Positions 1 through 7,512 are shown, counted from the stretch's first letter. The stretch is 9,119 nucleotides of DNA from Anaerolineales bacterium (GCA_025938055.1 JAICQC010000178.1:1-9119); one strand, 5' to 3'. Notes: a model not told the origin generated them from the sequence alone. Translations and numbers: made by a program.

Positions 1-207
<207 letters not shown>

Positions 208-227
208 GGACGGGCGGCTGCCCGTCC
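208..227. repeat. Perfect 8-bp palindromic hairpin directly after rsmH
   Basis: GGACGGGC (208-215) pairs perfectly with GCCCGTCC (220-227) around a GGCT loop. After one mismatch (A207/C228), T205-A206 can also pair with T229-A230. The stem starts at the base after the rsmH stop codon. No T-tract follows (CTACACGACC comes next), so it is a poor candidate for an intrinsic terminator. The sequence resembles the GTAGGGRCGGG-type palindromes found scattered between genes in some Chloroflexota and cyanobacteria. That resemblance is from memory; the palindrome itself is seen directly. It may instead stabilise or process the rsmH 3' end within the operon mRNA. Confidence 0.6.
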
Positions 228-231
228 CTAC

Positions 232-259
232 ACGACCATCGCCCAAAGAAAAAGGTCGT
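232..259 (+). promoter_or_regulatory. Weak stem-loop overlapping the Shine-Dalgarno of the ftsL-like gene
   Basis: ACGACC (232-237) can pair with GGTCGT (254-259) across a 16-nt A-rich loop. The right arm ends one base before ATG 261 and covers the GG of the likely ribosome binding site AAAGG (251-255). Pairing would partly hide that site. The stem is only 6 bp, so a regulatory role is a guess. Confidence 0.25.
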
Positions 260-260
260 T

Positions 261-722
261 ATGCAAGGACAGGTAACACAAATTATTCATGCACACAGAC
301 AAGCCCCATGGCGTCTTCAGCGTCAGTGGGTTGGCGCGTTCCTGCTTATGGTAGTGGGCGCGGCAATGGTCGCGGCGCTCTACCTTGACGTGACCGCGCG
401 CACCGCCGTCGCCGGGCGCGAGATTCAGGAACTGCGATCCCAGATCGCGACCGTTCAGCGCGAAAATGCTGACCTCGAGACTCGGCTTGCCGATCTGACG
501 TCCACCGCGGCAATGGAACGCCGCGCCATCGAGCTGGGGTATCGCCCCGTCCAGCCCGGTGAGCTGGATTATGTGGCTGTACCCGGTTTCGCGCCGCCCG
601 AGCCCGCCATTCTGCTGGCGGCGGTGGATGTCACTGCGCAGGCAGAAGCCAGCCCGGCTGAATATACCCAGTCCCTGTTGGAATGGTTCGATGAGCGCAT
701 CAGGTTCGGAGGCTCGCGCTAA
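261..722 (+). CDS. FtsL/DivIC-like septum membrane protein
   Basis: The 153-residue protein is a single-pass bitopic membrane protein. It has a basic cytoplasmic N-terminus (about residues 1-22), one hydrophobic helix (about 24-43), and a probable coiled coil (about 50-85, with heptad-like IQELRSQIATVQRENADLE). This is followed by RRAIELGYRPVQPGEL (about 87-101), the short motif that closes the coiled coil in FtsL/DivIC-type proteins, then a proline-rich stretch and a less structured tail to residue 153. Known FtsL and DivIC/FtsB proteins form a trimer with FtsQ/DivIB that activates FtsW-FtsI at the septum. The position between rsmH and the FtsI-type gene is the classic ftsL slot. The protein is longer than many FtsL proteins because of its extracytoplasmic tail. 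ATG 261 is preceded by AAAGG at 5-nt spacing. FtsL and FtsB/DivIC are hard to tell apart by sequence, so no symbol is given. Confidence 0.75.
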   Translation: MQGQVTQIIHAHRQAPWRLQRQWVGAFLLMVVGAAMVAALYLDVTARTAVAGREIQELRSQIATVQRENADLETRLADLTSTAAMERRAIELGYRPVQPGELDYVAVPGFAPPEPAILLAAVDVTAQAEASPAEYTQSLLEWFDERIRFGGSR

Positions 723-724
723 CC

Positions 725-2461
725 ATGAGGCAGCAATACGCCGTTCGCTCAACGATCCTCGTGGCTGGTCTCGCCATCGCCGCTCTGGCTGTCATTGTGC
801 AGATCATCCGCATCCAGACCAGCGAGCAGGCTATGGTCTTCCTGTCGCAGGGAGACCGCTACTCGGGTGAATTCCAGATGTTCTACCCCGAGCGCGGTGA
901 GATTTACGACCGCAACGGACATTTGCTTGCGGGTAACCGGACGGTCTACGAAGTGGGGGTGAGCCTGCGTGAAATGAGAGATCCCGAAGCTATGGCGTAT
1001 ACCCTGAGCACCCAGCTCGGGATTGCCTACGAAGAGGTTTATCAAAAGCTGACCGAATCGCCCGAGACCTGGGAATATGTGGTCGTGCAGGACTATGTCA
1101 GCGTGGAAAAGGTGAAGGCGCTCCAGGGGCTGGTGGTCCAACTGGATGACGCCGATGACCCGCGCCTGGACGGGCTCGCGTTCAAACCTCATCTGCAGCG
1201 CAGTTATCCTGAAAGCGCTCTGGCATCCAACGTGCTTGGCTTTGTCACACGCGACGGCCGGGGCTACTTTGGCATCGAGGAAAAGTATAACGACCTGCTG
1301 GCGGGGCATCCTGTCCAGGTTTGGGTGCCGCGTGACCCCAACAAAGCCAGTGAGATTCCCAGAGTGCCGAACGGGACGACCCTGGTGCTCACACTGAATC
1401 GCGACCTGCAAGCCCGGGTTGAATCGATCCTCGATCAGTCGCTCATCGATTATGGCGCGCAGAACGGCACGATCATTGTGATGGACCCACGCAATGGCGA
1501 GATCCTGGCGATGGCTGCCACGCCGCGCATGGACCTGAACAATTACGGTAATTATTTTACGTTATATGACGATGGCAGCCAGTACAACCGCTCGATTGGC
1601 ATGTCCTATGAACCCGGTTCTGTGCTGAAAATCCTGACCATGGCTGCTGCTCTGGATGCGGGCACGGTCCGCCCGGAGACCACATTTATCGATACCGGCG
1701 CGATCGAAGTGGGCGGCATCACAATCCAGAACTGGAACCGCGATGCCTGGGGCCAACAGAACATGGTCGGCTGCCTCCAGCACTCATTGAACGTCTGCCT
1801 GGCGTGGCTCTCTTCTCAGATGGGAACGCAGGTCTTTTATGGCTATATGGAGCGCTTCAGCGTGGGACATCCCACAGGGATCGATCTCTCAGGTGAAGCG
1901 ACTGGAAGGCTCAAGGTCCCGGGCGATGGAGATTGGTACCCGGTCGATCTCGGCACCAACGCGTTTGGTCAGGGCGTCGCAGTAACTCCTATGCAAATGC
2001 TCATGGCAGCTTCCGCAATTGCCAACGAGGGCAAGATGGCGACGCCGCATGTTCTGTATTCCATGCTGCGCGACGGGCATCAATACAACGTTCCTTCGCA
2101 GTATGCAGGTTCGCCCATCTCTGCAGAAACCGCACATACCCTGAACGAGATGCTCACAGCCTCCCTGGAACAGGAATCTTCGCTGGCATTACTGCCTGGC
2201 TATCGCCTGGCGGGAAAGACAGGCACGGCGCAGATCCCAACCGACTATGGGTACGATCCTTCCCACACGAACGTCTCGTTTGTAGGCTGGGGACCGGCGG
2301 ATGATCCGCAGTTCATGGTCTATGTCTGGCTGGAAAGCCCAAGCTCATCCATCTGGGCTTCCGAAACCGCATCGCCCGTTTTCGCAAAGGTTGCTGAGCA
2401 AACCGTAATCATGCTCAACATCCCCCCTGATGTTGTCCGCAGTCAAGTGGTAACACGATAG
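725..2461 (+). CDS. ftsI: Class B penicillin-binding protein, FtsI/PBP3-type transpeptidase
   Basis: The 578-residue protein is a D,D-transpeptidase that cross-links peptidoglycan stem peptides outside the membrane, presumably at the septum with FtsW. It starts with one membrane anchor (about residues 9-29). The class B motif RGEIYDRNG lies at 57-65, followed by a pedestal region (about 60-210) and the transpeptidase domain (about 220-570). The three active-site motifs are intact: SVLK (catalytic S299, K302) in YEPGSVLK, SLN (354-356) and KTGT (498-501). It has no C-terminal PASTA repeats. Its only two cysteines, C350 and C358, bracket the SLN motif. ATG 725 follows the previous stop by 2 nt, with GGAGG at 708-712 inside the previous gene. 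PBP2/MrdA is the alternative, but the slot between ftsL-like and murF and the ftsW downstream favour FtsI. The next gene starts right after its stop. Confidence 0.9.
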   Translation: MRQQYAVRSTILVAGLAIAALAVIVQIIRIQTSEQAMVFLSQGDRYSGEFQMFYPERGEIYDRNGHLLAGNRTVYEVGVSLREMRDPEAMAYTLSTQLGIAYEEVYQKLTESPETWEYVVVQDYVSVEKVKALQGLVVQLDDADDPRLDGLAFKPHLQRSYPESALASNVLGFVTRDGRGYFGIEEKYNDLLAGHPVQVWVPRDPNKASEIPRVPNGTTLVLTLNRDLQARVESILDQSLIDYGAQNGTIIVMDPRNGEILAMAATPRMDLNNYGNYFTLYDDGSQYNRSIGMSYEPGSVLKILTMAAALDAGTVRPETTFIDTGAIEVGGITIQNWNRDAWGQQNMVGCLQHSLNVCLAWLSSQMGTQVFYGYMERFSVGHPTGIDLSGEATGRLKVPGDGDWYPVDLGTNAFGQGVAVTPMQMLMAASAIANEGKMATPHVLYSMLRDGHQYNVPSQYAGSPISAETAHTLNEMLTASLEQESSLALLPGYRLAGKTGTAQIPTDYGYDPSHTNVSFVGWGPADDPQFMVYVWLESPSSSIWASETASPVFAKVAEQTVIMLNIPPDVVRSQVVTR

Positions 2462-3886
2462 ATGCTGACTCTCGCCGACGCCCTCGAAGCCCTGACGAAT
2501 TTTCGTCCCATTGCCACAACGGTCATCACCGAAGCGGTGGTCGACTCGCGTCAGGTAATCCCCGGATCGTTGTTCGTTGCCATTCCCGGGGAGAAAGCGG
2601 ATGGACATGATTTCATCGAGGAAGCTTTTCGGCGCGGGGCTTCTTTTGCTTTAATTCAGCGCGACATGAACGGCTCCTACCAGACCCTCGACCTGCGCGC
2701 GGTTTTGTCCATCGAGTCATTTCCCCGGGATGACCTTGTCCCGCCGATGTGCCTGCGCGTGGAGAACACGGTCACAGCACTTCAGCAGATCGCGCGCTAC
2801 TGGCGTCGCAAATTGGAACTGCGTGTGATCGGTATCACTGGCAGCGTGGGGAAATCCACCACCAAGGAAATGGTCGCGGAGGTGCTCAGCACGCGCTACC
2901 GAACGCTGAAAAGCCCGGGTAACCTCAACAACGAGATCGGTCTGCCTCTCACGATATTGCGGTTAAGCTCAGGGCACCAGCGCGCAGTGCTGGAAATGGG
3001 GTTCTACGTCCCCGGCGAGATCGCCTTCCTGTGCGATATTGCCATGCCGCAGGTGGGTGTGGTCACCAACATTGGCACTGTCCATGCGGAACGTGCCGGC
3101 TCGCAGGAAGCCATTGCTCGCGGCAAAGCGGAACTGGTGCAGGCATTGCCCGCCGCACCCGATGGAGTTGCGATCCTGAACTTCGATGACCCGTGGGTGC
3201 GCCAGATGGAGGAGAAGACAAAGGCGCGCGTCTTCTTCTATGGGCTGTCGCGGGAAGCCAACCTGTGGGCAGATAATGTGGTGGGGCTCGGTCTGGAGGG
3301 AATCCGCTTCCGCCTGCATTACCAGGGCGAAACGCTGCACGTGCGCATCCCATTGATCGGGCGTCACTCTGTGCACACCGCCCTGCGCGCCGCGGCGGTG
3401 GGGCTGGTAGAGGGTATGAACTGGCAGGAGATCCTGGAAGGGCTTCACCAGGGGCATACGCAATTGCGCCTCGCCGCGGTCCGCAGCCAGACGGGCGCGC
3501 TGCTGCTCGACGACACCTACAACGCCTCGCCTGAGTCGATGCTGGCGGCGCTCAACCTGCTCGATGAACTGGAAGGTCGCAAGGTGGCTGTGCTGGGCGA
3601 TATGCTCGAACTGGGTCCGTACGAACGCGGCGGGCACGAGATGGTCGGGCTGCGCGCTGCACAGGTGGCAACGATCCTGCTGACGCTGGGTGAGCGCGCG
3701 CACCTGATCGCCGAGGCAGCCCGGCGCGCAGGCATGAAAAAATCCTCGATCCTTGAGTTCCAAGACTTTGACCCGCTCATGGAGTGGTTGAAAGCTAACC
3801 TGACCAAAGAGGATGCTGTGTTGATCAAGGGCTCTCATGGGCTTCGCATGGATCGTATTACCTCGATGCTGGAGTCACGCTCATGA
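2462..3886 (+). CDS. murF: MurF, UDP-MurNAc-tripeptide--D-alanyl-D-alanine ligase
   Basis: This cytoplasmic ATP-dependent ligase joins D-Ala-D-Ala to the UDP-MurNAc-tripeptide, completing the pentapeptide that MraY uses. The 474-residue length is normal. The N-domain shows VDSRQVIPGSLFVAIPG (27-43), the uridine-binding DSR region. The central ATPase domain has the P-loop GITGSVGKST (124-133, K131), GNLNNEIGLPLT (153-164) typical of MurF, EMG (178-180) and TNIGTVH (202-208). The C-domain has DDTYNASPESM (350-360), the MurF signature, LGDMLELG (378-385) and a late KGSHG (456-460), where many MurF have KGSR. The gene begins at ATG 2462, the base after the upstream TAG, with no good Shine-Dalgarno, so translation is probably coupled. 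It overlaps mraY by 4 nt (ATGA). DDTYNASPESM separates it from MurE; no murE is present before it. Confidence 0.96.
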   Translation: MLTLADALEALTNFRPIATTVITEAVVDSRQVIPGSLFVAIPGEKADGHDFIEEAFRRGASFALIQRDMNGSYQTLDLRAVLSIESFPRDDLVPPMCLRVENTVTALQQIARYWRRKLELRVIGITGSVGKSTTKEMVAEVLSTRYRTLKSPGNLNNEIGLPLTILRLSSGHQRAVLEMGFYVPGEIAFLCDIAMPQVGVVTNIGTVHAERAGSQEAIARGKAELVQALPAAPDGVAILNFDDPWVRQMEEKTKARVFFYGLSREANLWADNVVGLGLEGIRFRLHYQGETLHVRIPLIGRHSVHTALRAAAVGLVEGMNWQEILEGLHQGHTQLRLAAVRSQTGALLLDDTYNASPESMLAALNLLDELEGRKVAVLGDMLELGPYERGGHEMVGLRAAQVATILLTLGERAHLIAEAARRAGMKKSSILEFQDFDPLMEWLKANLTKEDAVLIKGSHGLRMDRITSMLESRS

Positions 3887-4875
3887 GACAGACCACTTTC
3901 GTACTGGGTCTCGCCATGTTTTCCTTCGTGATGACGGTGATCTGGGGAACTCCGCTCCTGCGCGTGCTCCGTCACTTCAGGATCGGTAAATTGATCCGGG
4001 TGGATGAACCGGGTCATCACAATGTGAAGATGGGGACGCCCACGATGGGCGGCGTGTTGTTCATCGTGCCTGTCCTCATGCTCACCGGCCTATTAAATGC
4101 CGCCGCCCTCATCGGTCTGGAGGTAACGGGCCGCTCGGTGCTTGTGCCTTTGATCGTGATGGTGGGCTATGCCTTGCTTGGGGCGCTGGATGACTGGGAA
4201 GGCATCCGTGGCAAACGCCGAGGCGAAGGGATGCGCGCCCGCACAAAGTTCTTGGCACAGGTCCTGCTGGCGCTGGGCACCGCGCTTGTTTTGAAGTATT
4301 TACTGCAAGTCCCGGAAATGCGCCTCCCAGGTGTCAATGATGATCTCGTGCTTGGCTGGTGGTATATCCCGATCGCGGCATTTATTATCGTCAGTGAATC
4401 GAATGCCATCAATTTTACAGATGGGCTCGACGGTCTGGCGGGACTGATCTCTGCCACCGCGTTCGCTGCATTTGGCGGGATCGCCCTCATGCAGGAGCAG
4501 ATCTATCTCGCTCGTTTTTGTTTCACGATCGTCGGCGCCCTCTTTGGGTTCCTGTGGTTCAACGTCCACCCGGCGGAGCTGTTCATGGGTGACACCGGCT
4601 CGCTTGCTCTTGGCGCCACGCTTGCAGTGGTCGCGCTGATGACAGCACAGTGGCCCCTGCTAGTTGTGATCGCCATCATTCCTTTGAGTGAAGCGCTGAG
4701 TGTCGTCATTCAGGTCACATACTTCAAATTGACCCGAGGCAAGCGGTTCTTCAAGATGGCGCCCGTCCATTTGCATTTTGAACTGCTGGGCTGGAGTGAG
4801 ACCCAGGTGGTCCAGCGATTCTGGTTGATCGGTTTGCTCGCCGCGATGGTCGGCATCGGATTGGCAGTTGTTTAG
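3883..4875 (+). CDS. mraY: MraY, phospho-N-acetylmuramoyl-pentapeptide transferase
   Basis: This polytopic membrane enzyme transfers phospho-MurNAc-pentapeptide from UDP to undecaprenyl phosphate, making lipid I on the cytoplasmic face. The 330-residue protein has about ten hydrophobic segments, as expected. Family motifs are clear: KMGTPTMGG (49-57), the Mg-associated DD pair D103-D104, NFTDGLDGLAG (177-187), NVHPAELFMGDTGSLALG (227-244, with D237), and MAPVHLHFELLGWSE (292-306). The last is the equivalent of the usual HHH motif. The first and third histidines (H296, H298) are kept, but the middle one is L297. The start codon overlaps the murF stop as ATGA, which points to coupled translation. 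A short AT-rich spacer with heptad repeats follows, before murD. Confidence 0.96.
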   Translation: MRQTTFVLGLAMFSFVMTVIWGTPLLRVLRHFRIGKLIRVDEPGHHNVKMGTPTMGGVLFIVPVLMLTGLLNAAALIGLEVTGRSVLVPLIVMVGYALLGALDDWEGIRGKRRGEGMRARTKFLAQVLLALGTALVLKYLLQVPEMRLPGVNDDLVLGWWYIPIAAFIIVSESNAINFTDGLDGLAGLISATAFAAFGGIALMQEQIYLARFCFTIVGALFGFLWFNVHPAELFMGDTGSLALGATLAVVALMTAQWPLLVVIAIIPLSEALSVVIQVTYFKLTRGKRFFKMAPVHLHFELLGWSETQVVQRFWLIGLLAAMVGIGLAVV

Positions 4876-4879
4876 GAAC

Positions 4880-4900
4880 TGGTAAATAGTAATTGGTAAT
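4880..4900. repeat. Three tandem heptamers, TGGTAAA / TAGTAAT / TGGTAAT
   Basis: The 31-nt gap between the mraY and murD stop and start holds three head-to-tail 7-mers of consensus T(G/A)GTAA(T/A), followed by TACTTG. The AT-rich composition contrasts with the GC-rich flanking genes. From memory, similar GGTAATTA(G)-type short tandem repeats occur between genes in Chloroflexota and some cyanobacteria. No clear ribosome binding site remains ahead of murD. The AT-rich block could also carry a weak internal promoter, but no convincing -35/-10 pair is visible. Confidence 0.55.
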
Positions 4901-4906
4901 TACTTG

Positions 4907-6286
4907 ATGAAAACGAACTGGATAGGAACACGTGTTTTGATTTTAGGAGCCGCACGGCAAGGCTTGGCGCTTGCGCGCTGGCTTTCCCTGCATGGCGCAC
5001 GTGTTACTTTGAGTGATATGCGTAGCGAAGCGGATTTGCACGTCGCGCGTGAATCCCTTGCCGAATACCCCATCCAGTGGGCGCTCGGCGGACATCCGCT
5101 TGACCTGCTCGATGCCACAGACCTGCTCTGTCTCTCCGGTGGAATCCCGCTCACACTGCCGATCGTGGTAGAAGCCGTCAAACGAGGAGTTCCTCTCTCG
5201 AACGATTCGCAGATCTTCCTGGAAGTTGTCCCCTGCAGAACGATTGGCATTACCGGTTCAGCAGGCAAGACGACCACCACGACACTTGTTGGAAACATGG
5301 CGAAGAATGCCTATGGCGAAAAGGCGTATGTTGGCGGCAATATCGGCGACCCACTGATCAATTACGTGGATGATATTAAAGCGGATGACATTGCTATCCT
5401 TGAGCTTTCCTCCTTTCAACTGGATCAGATGACGATCTCACCGAACATTGCGGCGATCCTGAATGTGACGCCGAACCACCTGGACCGGCATGGCACGATG
5501 GAAGCCTACACCGCTGCCAAGGCGCGCATCCTGGAATTTCAAAGCGAAAAGGATGCCGCGGTTCTCGGACGCGATGACAAAGGCGCCTGGAGTTTGCGCA
5601 ACAAAGTGCGTGGCAAGCTATATACATTCAGCCTGGATGAACTGGACGAAGGTTTGAACGGTACCTGTTTGCAGGACGGTCTATTGAATTTGCGCGACGG
5701 TAATGTCAACCTGCCATTGATCCTACGCGAGAAGGTTTTGCTGCGCGGTGATCATAATGTGTCGAATGTGCTGGCGGCGTTCGCCATCGCGTATGCGGCG
5801 GGCTTCCCTCTCCATGCCATGCAGGAGGCAGTCGAGGAGTTTCGCGGCGTGCCGCACCGATTGGAGCTTGTGCGTGAATTGCACGGCGTGCGCTGGTACA
5901 ACGACTCGATCGCGTCGGCGCCCGAACGGAGCATGGCAGCCATCCGTGCATTCGATGAGCCGATCGTGCTCCTGCTCGGCGGGCGCGACAAGGATCTTCC
6001 ATGGGAGGATCTGATGCGGCTCGTCAGCAAACGCGTGGATCACGTGGTGCTGTTCGGCGAGGCAGCGGAGAAAATCCAGAAAACGATGGATGGGCTCGAG
6101 CTTCGAGAGAACGGCTCCACCTTCATACGCGAGGGAAGTCTGCATGAAGCAATCCTCAAGGCGGCAGAGGTCGCTGAGTCTGGTGATGTCGTCCTCTTAT
6201 CGCCGGGCGGTACGAGTTTTGATGAATTCAGGGATTTTTCGGAACGTGGAGAAAGGTTTAGAGAATGGGTACTAGAACTTTCGTAA
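4907..6286 (+). CDS. murD: MurD-family ligase, UDP-MurNAc-L-alanine--glutamate ligase
   Basis: The protein adds glutamate to UDP-MurNAc-L-Ala in the cytoplasm. From ATG 4907 it has 459 residues, normal for MurD. An in-frame TTG at 4904 would add one residue and is less likely. The N-domain has a Rossmann-like LILGAARQGLALARWL (11-26) and LSGGIPLT (76-83). The ATPase domain has GITGSAGKTTT (114-124, K121), GGNIG (143-147), ELSSFQL (166-172) and NVTPNHLDRH (186-195), then GDHNVSN (281-287) and VPHRLE (315-320). The C-domain reads NDSIASAPE (332-340) where classical MurD has NDSKATN; later GGRDKD (358-363) and LSPGGTSFDEF (431-441) are typical. The changed motif lies next to the glutamate site and resembles, from memory, the MurD2 subfamily that can use L-glutamate. 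MurD-family membership is certain; the D-Glu specificity is not. The gene overlaps ftsW by 22 nt. Confidence 0.93.
   Translation: MKTNWIGTRVLILGAARQGLALARWLSLHGARVTLSDMRSEADLHVARESLAEYPIQWALGGHPLDLLDATDLLCLSGGIPLTLPIVVEAVKRGVPLSNDSQIFLEVVPCRTIGITGSAGKTTTTTLVGNMAKNAYGEKAYVGGNIGDPLINYVDDIKADDIAILELSSFQLDQMTISPNIAAILNVTPNHLDRHGTMEAYTAAKARILEFQSEKDAAVLGRDDKGAWSLRNKVRGKLYTFSLDELDEGLNGTCLQDGLLNLRDGNVNLPLILREKVLLRGDHNVSNVLAAFAIAYAAGFPLHAMQEAVEEFRGVPHRLELVRELHGVRWYNDSIASAPERSMAAIRAFDEPIVLLLGGRDKDLPWEDLMRLVSKRVDHVVLFGEAAEKIQKTMDGLELRENGSTFIREGSLHEAILKAAEVAESGDVVLLSPGGTSFDEFRDFSERGERFREWVLELS
6248..6256 (+). promoter_or_regulatory. Ribosome binding site for ftsW, inside murD
   Basis: GGAGAAAGG lies 8 nt ahead of ATG 6265 and decides that start. 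The next in-frame ATG, at 6295 just after the murD stop, has no such site. The longer form therefore overlaps the murD end by 22 nt. Confidence 0.65.
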
Positions 6287-7512
6287 ATGATCGCATGCCT
6301 TTTACACCTGCCAAAAGGCTGAGTCGCAGCGTGGATGTCCCGTTGATCCTGGCGGTCGTGGCGCTGACGGTGTTCGGCTTGATCATGCTGTACTCCGCCT
6401 CATTCGACTTCTCTTTCAATGAATTTGGTTCGCCGACGCATATGTTCTCCCGACAGGTGCGCTGGCTGGGTGTGGGCATTCTGCTGGCGACTGCGCTGTC
6501 GCTCTTTGATTATCACCACTGGCGGAAAGTGGTGGTGTTCGCCATGCTGGGCACGATCGCTTTGCTGGTCACCGTCCTGTTCGTGAATGAAATCCGGCTG
6601 GGCGCCTCACGGTCCCTCTATGAAGGCTCCTACCAGCCATCGGAAATCGCCAAACTGATCTCGATCATCTATCTGGCGGTCTGGCTGTATGCCAAACGAG
6701 ATTTTTTGCATGACATTAGTTTAGGCTTAATTCCTCTGGGTGTCATTCTTGGTATCATTGGCGGGCTCATCTACCTGCAGCCGGACCTGAGCGCTGCAGG
6801 TACGGTGCTGGTCCTTGGCGGCTTGCTGTTCTTCCTCGCCGGAGCTGATATCAAACAGATTGTATTTATCCTGATTCTGGCAGTTTTCATGGGATGGGTC
6901 ATCGTCCAGTTCAGCGTTACCGGTCAGGATCGCGTAGCGTCTTTTCTCGCCGGTTTGCAGGACCCGACCCACGCTTCCTACCACGTGCAGCGTTCCTTTG
7001 AGGCAGTCATAAAAGGCGGCATTTTCGGCGTGGGATTAGGGCAGGCGGACACCAAGTTAACAGGCTTGCCGTTCGCCCCCACGGATAGTATTTTTGCTGT
7101 TGTCGCCGAGGAGCTTGGGTTGTTCGGGACGATACTGCTCATGAGCCTGTACGCAGTTCTCGTCTGGCGCGGGCTGGTGATCGCCCGCCGTGCCCCCGAT
7201 ATGCTGGGCACCCTGCTTGCCTCTGGCGTAACGTTCTGGATTGGCATGGAGGCATTGATCAACATGACCGTGATGGTTGGGCTCATGCCATTTGCAGGGA
7301 ATGCGCTGCCGTTCATTAGCGCTGGTGGCTCGAACCTGGTATCAACCCTGTCTGCAATTGGGATTATCCTGAACATCTCCCGCCAGAGTGGCGAGAGTGT
7401 CAAGAAGGAAGAAAACGATTGGAGGTCATTCGGTGCGGTTGTTGATTTGCGCCGGGGGAACGGGCGGCGGAGTGTATCCCGCCCTCGCCGTGCACGACGT
7501 ACTCACGTCTAA
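6265..7512 (+). CDS. ftsW: FtsW, SEDS-family peptidoglycan glycosyltransferase
   Basis: The 415-residue multi-pass membrane protein polymerises lipid II into glycan strands, working with the class B PBP. About ten hydrophobic segments run from residue 24 to 372. SEDS motifs are present: GASRSL with QPSEIAKL (113-131), QPDLSAAGT (172-180), GIFGVGLGQ (252-260), LPFAPTDSIFAVVAEELG (268-285) and GLMPFAGNALPFISAGGSNL (339-358). D274 in PTDSIF aligns with the catalytic aspartate of FtsW/RodA (HTDFIF in many homologues; here P replaces H and S replaces F). The cytoplasmic tail (373-415) is strongly basic and arginine-rich, ending RRARRTHV. Its last 80 nt overlap murG in another frame. RodA is the alternative, but location among division genes favours FtsW. 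Confidence 0.92.
   Translation: MGTRTFVNDRMPFTPAKRLSRSVDVPLILAVVALTVFGLIMLYSASFDFSFNEFGSPTHMFSRQVRWLGVGILLATALSLFDYHHWRKVVVFAMLGTIALLVTVLFVNEIRLGASRSLYEGSYQPSEIAKLISIIYLAVWLYAKRDFLHDISLGLIPLGVILGIIGGLIYLQPDLSAAGTVLVLGGLLFFLAGADIKQIVFILILAVFMGWVIVQFSVTGQDRVASFLAGLQDPTHASYHVQRSFEAVIKGGIFGVGLGQADTKLTGLPFAPTDSIFAVVAEELGLFGTILLMSLYAVLVWRGLVIARRAPDMLGTLLASGVTFWIGMEALINMTVMVGLMPFAGNALPFISAGGSNLVSTLSAIGIILNISRQSGESVKKEENDWRSFGAVVDLRRGNGRRSVSRPRRARRTHV
7421..7425 (+). promoter_or_regulatory. Ribosome binding site that fixes the murG start
   Basis: GGAGG sits 7 nt ahead of GTG 7433 and within the ftsW coding sequence. It supports GTG 7433 over the upstream in-frame GTG at 7388, which would add 15 residues ahead of the conserved N-terminal beta strand and glycine-rich loop. 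Confidence 0.8.

Noticed and set aside
208..230. Rho-independent terminator after rsmH
   Set aside because: The stem is strong but no run of T follows, and the downstream genes belong to the same functional cluster.
749..1411. Antisense ORF of 220 codons opposite the PBP N-terminal region
   Set aside because: The sense frame carries a membrane anchor and the RGEIYDRNG motif; the antisense frame shows nothing recognisable.
2969..3838. Long antisense ORF (289 codons) opposite murF
   Set aside because: It lies wholly inside murF, whose motifs are complete, and its translation is rich in His, Gln and Arg with no recognisable domain. It is a shadow of GC-biased codon use.
6295..6297. Downstream ATG start for ftsW
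   Set aside because: It would avoid the murD overlap but has no Shine-Dalgarno-like sequence, whereas ATG 6265 has GGAGAAAGG at a good distance.
7388..7432. Upstream GTG start for murG at 7388
   Set aside because: It adds a basic 15-residue extension before the usual N-terminal strand and lacks a good ribosome binding site, while GTG 7433 has GGAGG at 7 nt.
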